From Aphrophora alni (Eukaryota; Arthropoda; Insecta; Hemiptera; Aphrophoridae): DNA of 64,000 nt. Location: NCBI GenBank assembly GCA_963513935.1, contig OY740776.1:8214724-8278723 (forward strand). Direction: 5' to 3'. A program made the translations under genes and the position numbers. The notes below the pieces were generated by a model, which was given only the letters and a program-made list of their open reading frames with translations, was not told the DNA's origin and did not search any database. Below are positions 1 to 11,504 of this stretch, one piece after another. Positions within the stretch are counted from its first letter, which is position 1. Every line of letters starts with the position of its first letter.

Positions 1-420
1 TTATGCTGAGGACACATTTATGGCATAAATGAATCAAATTTAGGGACTATTTAAATATATAAATATCTGCATTATAATTTTATATTTAAAAAATGTGACT
101 TACTGTGTGACACCAGTCGTGTAATGCCATCTCCCGTTAAATCAGTATGCTCTCTCATAGGTCCATGTTTCATTTTCTTTTTTTAACTGACTTTTTTAGT
201 GATGAATAATTTTGATTGATTTTTATTTAGTTTCAAGGATGGGTGAGTGAGAATGTTTGTGCAATATTTTTGCACCATTTATATTCTCTTAAATTTACAG
301 TGTTCTTTTTATTTTAAAATGAATCTTGCTTAAAAAACATGACTCATATTAGTAAAAAAAAAAAAACATAACGAAGCGCAATCTTCACTTCATTGACAGC
401 TGTATTTTACCCTGTTGCAG

Positions 421-557
421 ATATTCAGTTTAAGCTCCACCAACAACAACCGCCTGAATCAGTTTGCAGTTTGCCTTGTGAACTAGGACAAGCCAAGAAG
501 AAGTACGTTGAAGGAGAGAGTTTTGGCTAGCATTGCTTCAATTGCACAGAATATCAG
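421..557 (+). pseudogene. mGluR: Metabotropic glutamate receptor cysteine-rich-domain exon, broken
   Basis: A 137-base exon flanked by a good acceptor (TTGCAG before 421) and donor (GTAAGC at 558). Read from its third base it encodes IQFKLHQQQPPESVCSLPCE, then GQAKKK, YVEGES and HCFNCTEYQ, which I recognise as the extracellular cysteine-rich linker of insect class C metabotropic glutamate receptors, between the ligand-binding domain and the membrane bundle. The adjacent Cys-Cys-Trp of the family is replaced by Phe-Gly-stop (TAG at 528-530), and one extra Lys codon is present. The disulphide pair is therefore lost and translation would end here. Splice sites survive, so this is an unprocessed copy, not a retro-copy. 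Its nearest partner is the TM5 exon at 3905; exons for TM1-TM4 were not found. Confidence 0.8.
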
Positions 558-1063
558 GTAAGCTTTGGATTGATTTTAATAGTTTTCTGTTGAAATATAA
601 ATAACACGTTGTGTTTCATCGCAATGAACTTATGAGATTCCTACTTTGTAGTTGAAATGAAGATCTTGTATATACTGCCCCTTCTACTGATTTTTACTCA
701 ATTGTTCTTATAATCAACGATGGATTTAGACTTTTATCCCTCTCTAGTACACTCACACCCTTCTTCTTCCACCACCATCCTAGTATTGAATATTGTAAAT
801 TACTAATATGCTAAATAATATTAAAAATAAATAACTACAAAATATTTGATGTCTTGGTTTATAATTGTTTGTACATTTCAACTGTTTATTATTGTATTGG
901 GTTCTCAATTGAGTAAATAGATATTTAAGTTTAAATATTTTTATAAAAATTCACAATTTCAAAAAACACAAAAATAATACCATTATCTGTACATTGTGCC
1001 TTTTAAAGACATACAAACTTTCCACAATGTTAACAGCCTACTGTGGGCTCATACATCCTCACT
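558..1063. other. Intronic DNA, nothing recognised
   Basis: AT-rich stretch between the receptor-like exon and the piggyBac left end. No coding segment, RNA gene or clear repeat was recognised on either strand. Confidence 0.5.
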
Positions 1064-3535
1064 TTAACCCTTTCTAACCCATTGTGACGTAGACGTCACA
1101 CGCGTTTCCTTGGCTATATTTAATGAACTATTTCATTATTCCCTTATTTACCAATGTGTCATTTTTTTTTTTTTTTAAATTTCGTAGGAGAGGTGGAAAT
1201 TCAAGCTACATCTATTTAATATCAAAATAATCCAATAGAGTGCAACATTGAAAGCACTGCCATTGATATTTCGACTTATATGTGTCACATTCGGATATAA
1301 TGGTCATTTGTCATTTGTTTATAACCAGTTGGAAGGTTATATGCTCTGATGTTGTCGTGAGTGTTTACTTATGTTTGTTTGATAAATAGTGGTTCTGTTT
1401 TTTAAATAAGGCTAAAATGTCTAAACATCTAGATGATACTGACATTGATAAATATTTAAAACTTAGTGACAATGAATTTATTGAAGTATTTGGCAATTTT
1501 CCTATTGAAAGTGAATCTGAAGAAGAAGATGAACCCGAAAATGAACTTGAAGTAATTACAAAATTATTGCAGCCAAATGACCAAAATAATGAATTGCAAT
1601 TAAGTGAAAATATCGAGGAAAATAATAAAGAACCTAATTTGCTTGAAAATCATGTAAGTTTTTAGATTTGATATTTTTTTTTTAATCTTTAATTGTAGAT
1701 TGGTGATAATGATTTTTGATAGGTTAGTTTCGATTTTTGGGCTACTTCATCTCCAGATTTTTAGGCCTATAGTCAACTTTCAGTTAGTTTTAAATAAAAA
1801 TCATGATTCCTGAGAAAAATTTAATAATAAAATCTAGTTATTATAACCTAGATATCTGGAATTTCTTTGGTTAACCAATTTGTGTGTTATTTTTGGCCGT
1901 AGGCCTAGGCTAGTTTTTACTGTGTCTTGCCTAATAAAATTTAAATAGTGCATTATAATATATTTAATCCGATTTAGGACTTTCTGTCAATAATTGAACA
2001 ATTTTAATTTTACCTTTTAAAAACAGCTGCAACAATCTTTCGTTTCTTTTTCAGAATGAGAATATTATCACAGAAGCAGGTGATGGGCCATGTGATATTT
2101 TATCAGTAAATATTCGTAATTAAGAAAAAACTTCAAAGAAGCAGACAAAGAAAGAATGGACATTCAGAAAAAGTGAATTTAATCCTCCAAATACACAATG
2201 GTTAGGATCCCTTCCGGATCCTCCATTACAAGAAACGAGCCCATTAGAATATTTTATGTTATTTTTTTCAGAAGATATTTTCAGTTTAATTTCAGAACAA
2301 TCTAACTTTTACTTTTTACAAAAAATAGGGGAAAATTCTAAATTCATCTCAGAAGGAATACAAAAAAATTATTGGCATATGGCTACAAATTGGAATTGTT
2401 CAAATGCCATCTATGAGACTTTATTGGTCTCGGGAATGTAGATATCCTCCAGTGGCAGATATTATAAGCCGCAATCATTTTTTTCAGCTGTTACAATCAT
2501 TTCATTTAGCTGACAATCAAAAAATGCCAAAACCCAGTGATGAAAATTTTGATAAATTGTATAAGGTTCGACCTCTATTGTCAGAAATATCAAATGCTCT
2601 AAATCAGATTCCTCCGGAAGAATATAATTGTGTGGATGAACAAATTATTCCGTTCAAAGGGCGCCATGTTCTAAAACAATATGTAAGAAATAAACCTCAC
2701 AAATGGGGTTATAAAGTGTTCACTAGAGCTGGACAATCTGGTATAATGTACGCATTTGCAATATATGTTGGTAAAAATGCATGCAAAGATTATGGGCTTG
2801 AAAACGTACCAACCCACCAGCAATTTAAAGTTGCCACTGACAATTGGTTTTCTTCTTTAAGTCTTGCACTAGCATTGAAAGAAAGGGGAATTTTATTTGT
2901 TGGTACTGTGCGACAAGACCGCATAGGAGGATGTTGTCTAAAATCAGAGGTTGGACTAAAAAAGAATGGAAGGGGTTCTTATGACTGGCGAGTAGAAAAA
3001 GAACACAATTTGTCATTAGTTAAGTGGATTTGATAGAAAGTCTATCAATTTCTTATCTTCTTATGCCTCCATTGAACCTTTGAGTACATGTAAGAGTTAT
3101 AGTGCAGCGGAAAGAAAATTTATTGACATTCAAAGACCGAATATAGTTGAAGAATATAATAAATATATGGGAGGTGATGATCTTATTGATATGCTAGTAG
3201 AATTGTACAGAAAAGATATAAAATCCAGAAAATGGTATACCAGAATTATGTTATGGTGCATTAGTATTTCTGTTACAAATAGTTGGCTTTTGTACAGACG
3301 ACACTGCAACCAATGTAAATGCAAACCAAGCTATACTCTCTTGCAGTTACAATCACATATTGCCTTTGCATTAACAAAGAGTGGTAAAATAACTCAAAAG
3401 AAAAGAGGTCGTCTAAGCGCAGAAAATATGAGTCCTCAACCAGCTTCTAAATTGCCACGACAAGTAGCAAAAAAAATACCAGTGTCTGATATCCGATATG
3501 ATGGAATTGACCATATTCCAGACATGCTTTGTTGA
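1064..3535 (+). mobile_element. piggyBac-superfamily transposon, left end present, right end not found
   Basis: The left end is the tetranucleotide target TTAA (1064-1067) followed by CCCTTTCTAACCCATTG, the standard layout of piggyBac-family termini. A short palindrome, TGTGACGT-AG-ACGTCACA, sits just inside at 1083-1100. The element encodes a three-aspartate transposase in two exons (see next entry). I searched by eye from 3536 to about 5000 for the reverse complement of the left end next to TTAA and did not find it, so the right end is probably lost or too diverged, and the stated end is only the last coding base. The element lies between two exons of a receptor-like gene. Confidence 0.8.
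1417..3535 (+). pseudogene. piggyBac-type transposase, two exons with one stop and two frameshifts
   Basis: Exon 1 (1417-1653) starts at ATG and gives an acidic N-terminus rich in Glu/Asp, as usual for the family; the donor is GTAAGT at 1654 and the acceptor ends TTTTTCAG at 2054. Exon 2 continues in frame but meets TAA at 2121. The frame then slips twice: an extra A in the run at 2362-2368, and an extra A near 3028 just after VKW. Read across these breaks, the catalytic core is recognisable: Asp in VDEQ (2635-2637), Asp in TDNWF (2839-2841) and Asp in MGGDD (3179-3181), the DDD triad of a DDE/DDD RNase H-fold transposase cutting at TTAA. Motifs RLYWSRECRYPP and HKWGYK are also typical. A cysteine-rich C-terminal domain is not apparent. 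Non-functional as it stands. Confidence 0.85.
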
Positions 3536-3904
3536 ACTGAGTATAAAAATGTAAAACTTATTATAGAATACTTTTAAACGTTTCAGATTTTAAGAATTAT
3601 GTTAATACAGTACGTGTAAATTTATCTCCATTTAATGTTAATGACTTTTTAGAATATACTGGATGATTGAAACAGGTGTGACCACTGTTTTATTCGATGA
3701 GTATAAAAGTTACTTAAAAACTGTAAAAGGTACCACGATTTTTTGAGTTAAAACTAGGGGTATTACACCAATTTTTTTCACATCACCCACTATTTTTCCA
3801 TTATGGCAGTCTGCTCTAAATTTTCTTATAGGATCCCCTATTTTTTAAACACATTATTTTAAGACTTCCTGGCAGTGTGTATAGTTCATATTTTGTATTT
3901 TTAG

Positions 3905-4118
3905 ATTAAAATAAACATTGTTTGGATGATAGTATCATCACCTAGAGCTATACATCATTACTCTACGAGGGAGGATAATCTGCTCATTTGCTCATCTTAC
4001 ATTGACACCTCCTATATGATTGCGTTTGGATACCCTATAGTGCTCATTGTTATTTGCACAGTGTATCCTATACTGACAAGGATTATTCTGGAAGCTTTTA
4101 ACGAGTCGAAACACATAG
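3905..4118 (+). pseudogene. mGluR: Metabotropic glutamate receptor TM5 exon
   Basis: A 214-base exon with acceptor TTTTTAG before 3905 and donor GTAAGT at 4119. It is open throughout and encodes the segment leading into and through the fifth membrane helix of a class C GPCR: HHYSTREDNLLICSSYIDTS, a hydrophobic stretch YPIVLIVICTVYPILTR, then EAFNESKHIG at the usual exon junction. This matches my knowledge of insect metabotropic glutamate receptors. The very conserved TRKIPEAF segment reads TRIILEAF here, so a charged residue and a proline are lost, fitting decay or relaxed selection. It shares strand and gene with the broken exon at 421. The next receptor exon (TM6) was not found. It could instead be a functional exon of a diverged paralogue. 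Confidence 0.75.
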
Positions 4119-5089
4119 GTAAGTTTTGTTTTGTTAATTTTCCATTTAGTGTATAAGAAATTCTTTGACTGTGTAAATCAAATGTGAACTTTAATACTAT
4201 TAGCCATAATGAAAAAGCAGGGTTGTCATACAAACTAGCTTTTACTTTGTAATACCTATAAGAGGTTAGTTAATTAAATATTTTAAAATCACGGGTAATG
4301 GTAGTGGGGTGACTTTAAGTCAAAAGCGTGTCTAATGATTTTCAATGTTAAACAGAGTAAATTCATAATTAAAATAGATTTCCAAACATAAATAAATAAT
4401 GATGTATAGTTTTAAGATAATTTAATGATAGAAAGTGTTTATCAATTGTATGTTTTGTATAATGATGTGTTCGGACACTTTAATGAAGTGAGTAGTTATT
4501 TGAATATAACGTTAATTGAGTATATCGCATACGCAGTGTTAACCGGGAGACCGGATATTCGACCCAATATGGAGTTTCAACAAGAAATATCTGCTATTAC
4601 ATTAAAGTTCAATTATTTTGTTTAAATAACTTATGTTATGTAAATAGCTTTTTATTTTCAGTAATATTATGCACATTTTCTTTTTCTCAGATTTTGAAAA
4701 ATTATTCTTCAAGTTAAGTGTTTTACAATTTTAAATAATGAAACATCTTTTTCGATTTTCATCAAGTGGAACTCTGCATCATAAAAAAGGTAATTTTTAA
4801 TATTATTGCATAAGCATGTTATTTGGAGTTTTATGAATAAAACTATATATAAAACTTAGTATTCATGATTTTTATAAACAATGTAACATTAAATAATAAA
4901 AAATGGATGCAATTTCCTTCAAAAGCTCTTAGAATTTTACGAAAAATGATTACCAGTTCTACAGTTAAAGAAATTCTAAACATTTAAATATACAGTACTA
5001 TACTGTTTTAAAGTGGTATTGAAAGAGTGAGCCACTGTGTATATTGTTGTTTATATAAAGGTTAATTATTGTGAGGCACTTCAAGAGAT
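4119..5089. other. Non-coding stretch
   Basis: AT-rich DNA after the receptor-like exon. A 66-codon open stretch at 4425-4625 has no recognisable domain. Nothing else could be supported. Confidence 0.45.
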
Positions 5090-5960
5090 ATATTGTGCCT
5101 CCCTACTTCTACTCAACTGGAATTTGTTGTCTATAGAAGCCCTAACAGCCCCAACTCCTTTAGGAAGTATAGCACATGAAGGGGTAAGGGTGGATATACC
5201 CTCTGCATCAATCTAGTACCACCTCAGATTTCTAGCCCTTTAGACTTTAGATTACACTGCACCACATTAGACTAATAGATGGTGTGAAGCATAATCTGCA
5301 GAACCTCTTCTTTCCAGAACCTCCAGGTCTCATCATTCTTTAGTCTGATACTTCTAAGGTGTTCCTTGAATCTAAAATGCCCCTATATAGGAATCCTGTC
5401 AATTTTTTTAAATATTCTTACACAGCTTGATACATGCTCAGGACTTTTTCCTGTCATAATTTCTCAGGAGTTCTTTGGCCTCTCTTAGCTTAGGTATTTT
5501 TTCTCATAAGCTTGCTCTCTTGGCCTCTTTTTCTTTTCTTATTACTTCTTTGAAATTTTTCAAGACCAACATGGTTTTAGTCCTATAAAGAGGTAGCTGG
5601 TCCCCCATTCCTGCAAGTTTGTCTGCACTTTTATTTATCCTTATAATCCCATGTGCCCTGGCATCCAGAGGAGGGTGTTACTTTGTTATTTTTGTCCCCC
5701 CCCCCCCACCGCCCGATAGGACTGCAAGTGCTCTCCTAAGGTATACTCACTAAACCCCAACCTGAGTTGTTACCAGTATAGTGTTCATTAAATATTCCTA
5801 GGTAATCTTGTATGATTTTAAAGCTGACGATTAGAGAGCTCAGAACTTTAATGATTGCTAGACTGTCCTAAAGGATAGCTATGGTGCTATATTTTCAATC
5901 AAGGTTGAACTATACACATCTCTGTATTGCGTGACATTCTACATGAAAAATGTTTGCATA
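5090..5960 (-). mobile_element. LINE relic: RNase H and C-terminus
   Basis: On the minus strand, reading from about 5930 to 5100, the sequence follows the RNase H domain and C-terminal region of a Jockey/I-type non-LTR retrotransposon. In one frame there is a DSLAIIKVLSSLIVSFKI segment (family: SDSQAAIKVL), then a PGHMG-like motif, then SADKLAGMGDQLPLY followed by a Lys/Glu-rich helix. Several stops and frame changes interrupt it, and a C run lies at 5695-5709. It is an old 5'-truncated relic with no coding capacity. The lower-coordinate end corresponds to the 3' end of the element. Confidence 0.65.
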
Positions 5961-6529
5961 CTTGCCTATGATTTCGGAATACTTGGTTTTTGGCTCAAAG
6001 ATTCCAGACCCATCTTTATATCGATAATGTCACTTTCACTAGTGTTTACGAAATATTTCAAAACTTTAGTGTTTTTACTTTTACACAAATAGTTGTCATT
6101 GCAGAATAGAAAATCTTTTAAAAATAAATTGTTAATAATTATTGAATCATTGGACTTACAAAAGGCCTTTGGTAAAATTCTATATGCTATTTTACTTCGG
6201 AAGATTTGTTGGTGCAATTATAATAACCGAAAGTATTAACGCGAACACATATTATTAATACGACCATCTGACAACCATAAACTAAAAACTGGGAAGTATA
6301 GTATTTTGATAATTGGGACATATTTAAAATACTAATCTATCATTGTTTGTTTACAATTTGCCAAATTTATACAGCGTGAACCAAATGTTTGGAAATCTTA
6401 CAATAATTTTAAATCTGTTTTAGATAGAATTCTGGTCAACAAGAATTTTTTTAAAAGCAAGAATCTGTTTTAGACTTTTACTTTGGTCAACAACTCTATC
6501 TTTTGACGTACAACAAGATTTCAACCCCT

Positions 6530-6718
6530 TCTTGGGGATTGGCCCAAACTTCCACAACATTTGGTTTCAACAAGATGGTGCCCCATCTTATATTGGCATT
6601 CGGTTAAGACATTTTAAATGAATTTTTCCTGGAAGATGAATTGGATGAAAGGGTGCAGTAGAATAGTCAGCGAGATCATCCGACTTGACACCATTTGGTC
6701 TTAGCGAAGTACAAGCAG
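6530..6718 (+). mobile_element. mariner transposase relic
   Basis: Plus-strand translation gives fragments WFQQDGAPSYIGIR, then NEFFPGR and SARSSDLTPFGL, matching the family signatures QQDGAPAH, FPGRWIG and WP.RSPDLTPLDFFLWG of mariner-type DD34D/E transposases (the second catalytic Asp lies in QDGAP). Stops and frameshifts interrupt it and the N-terminal half is not visible. It ends abruptly at a TTAA at 6719. Confidence 0.7.
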
Positions 6719-6722
6719 TTAA

Positions 6723-8438
6723 CCCTGCAACCGGCACGGCGACCTACAGTAGATCGCCCACGTGCTCCCAAGTGATTTCACCAACTCTTAATCACGTATT
6801 TTGCCATTCAACGTTACGCCCACTTAAAATTGTCCCATCGCAATAAATAAAATACCGTTGGAAAGCTAATGTTCCATAGATGCATATCATGCAAAAAAAT
6901 TACCACAAAACGTTATAAATAATATTACAAAAACTTGCTGTAGGCTATTGTCCACTCAATGGACATGATTCGTGGGACATAGTATAGTGATCTGAATTAT
7001 ATTCAATAGGTGATGAATAAAATAATTCTGGTTCGTTGATTTTCAACTTCGGATGTAGCAGCAGGAAATGACTTTTAAAAGGACACCTCCAGTCTACAAC
7101 TTTCTCATCGCCTCAAAGTGTACATGACATATTGGTATAGAAACCTATTTGTAGTTCCATAACATTCCACCACAACTGAAATGTCTAGCACATTACAGCC
7201 TTGTTCATGATGGCCCCAGAATCACCATTGTGCATAAAACTCAGTTGTGGAGCATTTTTGTAAGTCGTGTCTATTATTCATTTTATAACTTAATTCTGTA
7301 GTTAAAAACTATGGGCCTTGTGTATGGTCCCTCAATTCGTGGCGAACCCAGAGTACGGAGGCAAATGTACACACAAGGCCCTACAAATATGAGAACATGA
7401 ACATACATACAGACTGGCATGGACGAATTAAACAAGGTCGTGATACTTGAAATGGTGACAGTTGGAACCAAAAATGTAATTACAATTATTCACACAACCT
7501 AAACGATAAATTTCTCACAACATAAAATTCATCTTCTACAAGAGTAGAGCTCAGACTAAATTCACAAAATTTGCTTTAACCAAACTATTAAAAAAATTAG
7601 TAGAATTTATAAACCAAAAATGACAGTTATCACTCATGGTTGTCCTACAGGCTTTGTATAAGTTATTGCAATTCATTCACATTACCCTTCAAAACTTTCG
7701 GACTATTTTGATAGTTTTGTCTAAACTTTAGCCACTAAAGACCCTTTCAAAAGGTATCCGTCGCCAATATCTTTAAATAATTGATTTGGCTATTATCGAT
7801 TTTTAAAAAATAAATAAGTAAATTAAAAAATTTTTAATGGAGTTGTTAACACAGGTCTACCAAATTTGTACAAATTTTGATGGAACGTGAAGATAACTTA
7901 CCAATGTAACAGAGGCTACATCATGTAAAGTAATATTAAGGTTCATGGAAAATTTGGTCTAAATAGAAATACACCCTGACTGACTTTTCACGGATATTGT
8001 ATTGCCCAATTGTTAACTCTTGAACCTGTATTTTGAGGAAGATGACAACCAAATCCACCTCTCACACTAATTACGGGAAATTATGTATACTTACAGAGTT
8101 ATATTTACAATTTATTTATACATTTAGATAAAGTTTCCATAGAGCCTACACATTGAACTAAGCTTTGATTAAAATCTCCATGTATTCATTTTCACATGAG
8201 CAGTTATGATTTTTCTAATCATAAAATATTTAACCCAACTTGGTAGCTCCGTACCTCAGGCCTTAGGCAGGATCCCTTTTACACGAGATAATAAATCCCA
8301 GGAGAAAATAAACCAATAGATTGTTTTTAGTATTTTTGGACAATGTTTTTCTAAAGTCTATTTGTCTGAAAACCAACAAGAATGCTATGTAGTTTATTAT
8401 TAATATTATATAGAAGTGGGTGTTACGCCCTAGACACT
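6723..8438. other. Non-coding stretch with a short inverted repeat
   Basis: No gene recognised. GGGCCTTGTGT at 7313-7323 is mirrored by ACACAAGGCCC at 7371-7381, a perfect 11-bp inverted repeat with a 47-base loop. A 62-codon open frame over it on the minus strand has no recognisable domain. Confidence 0.4.
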
Positions 8439-8630
8439 TCATCCTGTAAGACTTTTCATGTACTTCTTAAAATTTCCTAAGTAGCTCATGTCTATTCCTT
8501 TGGTTAGGGTCAGGATTTTCCTAGTTAGGTTGCTTGTCGCTTCAAAGGTTGCATCTGAGCCGAAGATCAGTTGTCTTCTACGTCCTAATGCTTCACATTT
8601 TCGAAGTATATGTTCTGCAATTTCTAGGTG
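8439..8630 (-). mobile_element. LINE ORF2 C-terminal relic
   Basis: Minus-strand frame from 8630 to a TGA at 8441-8439 reads HLEIAEHILRKCEALGRRR, then a Thr/Leu-rich tail ending YMKSLTG. The segment AEHIL-x-x-C-x-AL-x-x-x-R is the conserved zinc-knuckle-like C-terminus of Jockey/I-clade non-LTR retrotransposons (family: EETAEHILCECEAL). The upstream domains are absent, so this is a 5'-truncated copy. It is probably related to the relic at 5.1-6.0 kb on the same strand, though I could not align them. Confidence 0.6.
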
Positions 8631-8842
8631 CGTTTTGTTAACGTCAAAGATTAAATGCCATTCTTGGGGATATTAAACCAGACCTAATGTTTGCTTCAAA
8701 ATGACTTAAAGTTGGAAAACTATTAGAAGTTGAAAGTCCAATTGGGTCATAATCTGTGTCATAATTTATTCAAAATAAGATTGTTCATTTTCGGATGAAT
8801 CTAAAAATTTGAGGTCACTGTCATTCAATTCACTTCTAAGGG

Positions 8843-9521
8843 AAGTACATTTCAGCGTCATGCGTCACTTTGGCGTTGTGTCAAGGTGATACCGTGATTA
8901 TACGACACATTGGAGTAAATGGAGCAATACAAGATCGACTAACGCATTAGTGTCAGGTTTGTGTCACTTCCATGTCCAATTTAGTAGTGATGGCAGTTTC
9001 TAACAAATGCAGCGGTGATGCTAACGCTTGGCATCTTGTCAAAACATGAAAGCAAATGGAGCAGTGTACAGTACTCAAACTTCAGTTAGTGGCGGGCTGA
9101 GTGGAGTTCACTGGCTTTTTATGTGTTGTAGTAGAAGTGATGGAAATTGTAAAGTGAACTGGATGAGGAATTCTATACCGAGATTTTCTTAAATGAAGTA
9201 AGAGAGCGTCCTATTTTATGGAAATCTTCTCTGGAAGAATATAAAGACCTGAACAAAAAACAAACTCTGTGGATGGAAATGACCAAAATCATGTATCCTA
9301 ATTTGGAAGAAAAAGAATGAATTAAAATTGCTAATTATATCAACACATTTATTTATTTTTTTTAAGTAATTAAAAAAATTACATAAAAAGCAAAGTTCTT
9401 GACCAAAGCATACAGTGAGCCATTCAGCATCATTTGGATGATTGCAGCGAGTGTACACTTGCCCCCACTAGCACGTCACCTTGACATGACTTCAAAGTGA
9501 TGCATGACGATACTGAGTACT
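8843..9521. mobile_element. Short terminal-inverted-repeat element carrying a MADF fragment
   Basis: The left end (8843-8889) and right end (9475-9521) are about 45-bp imperfect inverted repeats: CGTCATGCGTCACTTTG near the left is matched by CAAAGTGATGCATGACG near the right, and CAAGGTGA by TCACCTTG. The element is about 680 bp and contains a MADF-domain coding fragment (9156-9320). MADF proteins are known partners of PIF/Harbinger transposases, so a Harbinger affiliation is plausible but unproved. The exact termini and target duplication were not determined. Confidence 0.6.
9156..9320 (+). pseudogene. MADF-domain fragment
   Basis: Open frame from 9156 to TGA at 9318 encoding ELDEEFYTEIFLNEVRERPI, then LWKSSLEEYKDLNKKQTLW and MEMTKIMYP. 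The pattern LI.EV..RP.LW....EYK....K..LW.E is the first two helices of the MADF (Myb/SANT-like, Adf-1-type) DNA-binding domain. The frame has no start of its own: a TAA lies 4 codons upstream, and an ATG at 9140 is in a different frame. The second half of the domain is missing. It is enclosed by the inverted repeats of the short element. Confidence 0.6.
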
Positions 9522-9594
9522 GGGCCTATTTACAGTTATTGGCAATATATATTATTATATGAAGTTAATCAATTTGCAATAAATTTTATTTTTG

Positions 9595-10090
9595 TCTAAA
9601 TATTCCTTGATTAATATTATGTTAGATATCTAAACATCATCGAATTAGGTGCTCGTTCCGTTTGGCAGGATTTCGAACTTAAACGTCGGTCGCGCCTACC
9701 GCCGTACAAGAGTCAAGTGCTATAAAAAAATTAGGTGCTTGAGAGTTATTGGTGTCAAAATATTCCTTGATTAATAGGCTATTATGTTAAAATATCTAAA
9801 CGTCGAATTAGGTGCTCGTTCCGTTTGGCAGGATTTCGGACTTAAACATCGGTCGCGTCTACCGCCGTACAAGAGTAAAGTGCTATAAAAAAAATTAGGT
9901 GCTCGAGAGTTATTGGTGTCAAAATATTCCTTGATTAATATTATGTTTAGATATCTAAACGTCGAATTAGGTGCTCGTTCCGTTTGGCAGGATTTCGGAC
10001 TTAAACGTCGATCGCGCCTAGTTGCCGTACAAGTGTAAAGTGGTATAAAAAAAATATATTCTGTATATATCTTAACGGTTTCTGAGAGCA
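9595..10090. repeat. Three-copy tandem repeat of about 160 bp
   Basis: TATTCCTTGATTAAT recurs at about 9601, 9761 and 9925, each time followed by AATTAGGTGCTCGTTCCG, TTTGGCAGGATTTCG, a GTCG-rich segment and CCGTACAAG. The third copy is diverged at its end. Open frames crossing the region (9771-10091 minus) are by-products of the repeat. Confidence 0.8.
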
Positions 10091-10305
10091 CCTAATTATT
10101 ACACATTTTTTTTTTCTAATTATATTATTTTTATATGGGGGTGCAGCTTATGTTAAGTCAGCCCCCCCATTATAAATTTAATTTTCTGCCAAACGATTTG
10201 AGCACCTAATTTCGGACTTCGGCACCTAATTAGCACCTAATTTTAATTATGGTTAGAACTTATTTAGCGCTGGTGGGGGGGGGCTAACTTAATAGAGGTT
10301 ATGAT
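10080..10305. repeat. Inverted and short direct repeats next to the tandem array
   Basis: AGCACCTAAT, the reverse complement of a motif in the neighbouring array, recurs around 10087, 10200 and 10220. TTATGTTAAGTCAGCCCCCCC (about 10148) is mirrored by GGGGGGGCTAACTTAATAG (about 10277), an imperfect inverted repeat of about 20 bp. Together with the array this looks like one rearranged repetitive element. Confidence 0.55.
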
Positions 10306-10787
10306 TGTATACTGTTTGATAGTATGACATGATTTAAAACAGCAAATCCATAGCAGATACAACATCCACAATCCTTGATGTAAAACCAAGAAACCACATG
10401 GCCTATCATAAATCAGTTTATTAATTAGATAAAGACACTATATTTTTTATCACATTTTTTAGAAAAACATTCTTCGTTGAAATATTCGAGATCACAAATG
10501 CAATAGTGGCAATAAGTAGAACACGAGTAGGCCTATACGTTTGATGAGCTGTTAGGTAATATTCTGGTAATTTGAATTGATTGTCATAGAAACGGTTTGT
10601 TATTGTCTAACCTTAGTTTAATACTACTTGCTTGTCCTAAAACAATAACCTAAACAACCAATATTATATCTAACAGCTGATTAAGTGTGCAAGTTCAATT
10701 TATTGCAATAATTACATTGTGATAATTCTTTCCTTCATTACCTAACCTCTAGAATGAATTTTGAAAATCTAGTATCATCACCAGTAG

Positions 10788-10818
10788 CAATGACTACATA
10801 AATACTATAAGACACGAC
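10788..10818 (+). repeat. Left 31-bp terminal inverted repeat of the P element
   Basis: Identical to the reverse complement of 18273-18303, preceded by the target duplication CCAGTAG. Confidence 0.9.
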
Positions 10819-11504
10819 ATTGCCATGTTAAATATTCTACGCTTATTCTTGAGTTGTCCATTACCCGCTAGGGTGTGGAGCTGTCGCTCTGCTAGAGAAT
10901 CTGAAGTTGACGTGACTGGCGCTAGGTGGCTCTACGGTCAAACAATGTTTCAGTTGCGTTGCGACGTTAAGTAAATAAATAATAATCTAACCTACTGCAC
11001 TGGTCATTTCTCTGCGCCCGGACTCGTCACTACTAACAGCACAAAAACATCCGCTTTTGCTGAAAACATTTTCTAAATACTCATACTATCATGCAATTAT
11101 ATTTAAAAGAACAAAAACGTTAAAATAATACTTTCCCCAAGACGATCGTAATTATGAGTAAAATATCCATATGATCTTATACATTTTAAAAATCTTTAAA
11201 AAAAATTGTTACGGAAACACTGGTCGTTTATAGTTTTAGAAATATTTTGAAATATATTGAAAATAGTGTAATGAAATATTTTATAAACTTTTTCTCAACA
11301 TTTTTCTAATATACGCCGAAAAATATTTTTTAAGAAGTTAAAAACATATTTGATTTTGGTTTATGGGAAAATGTTTTGCAATACTGTTTAATGTTTCGAA
11401 AATATTAATAAAATATTGTTTGGATACTATTGAAAACGTTTATAAAAAATGTTTTAATAATATTTGTTACAATATTTTACAAAAGAGATTTGAAAACTTT
11501 GTTT

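Noticed and set aside
6719..6740. TTAACCCTGCAACCGGC resembling a piggyBac terminus at the end of the mariner relic
   Set aside because: No matching inverted end or second TTAA-GGG junction was found nearby, so it could be chance.
9771..10091. 106-codon minus-strand frame
   Set aside because: Produced by the three-copy tandem repeat; its translation simply repeats the same segment.
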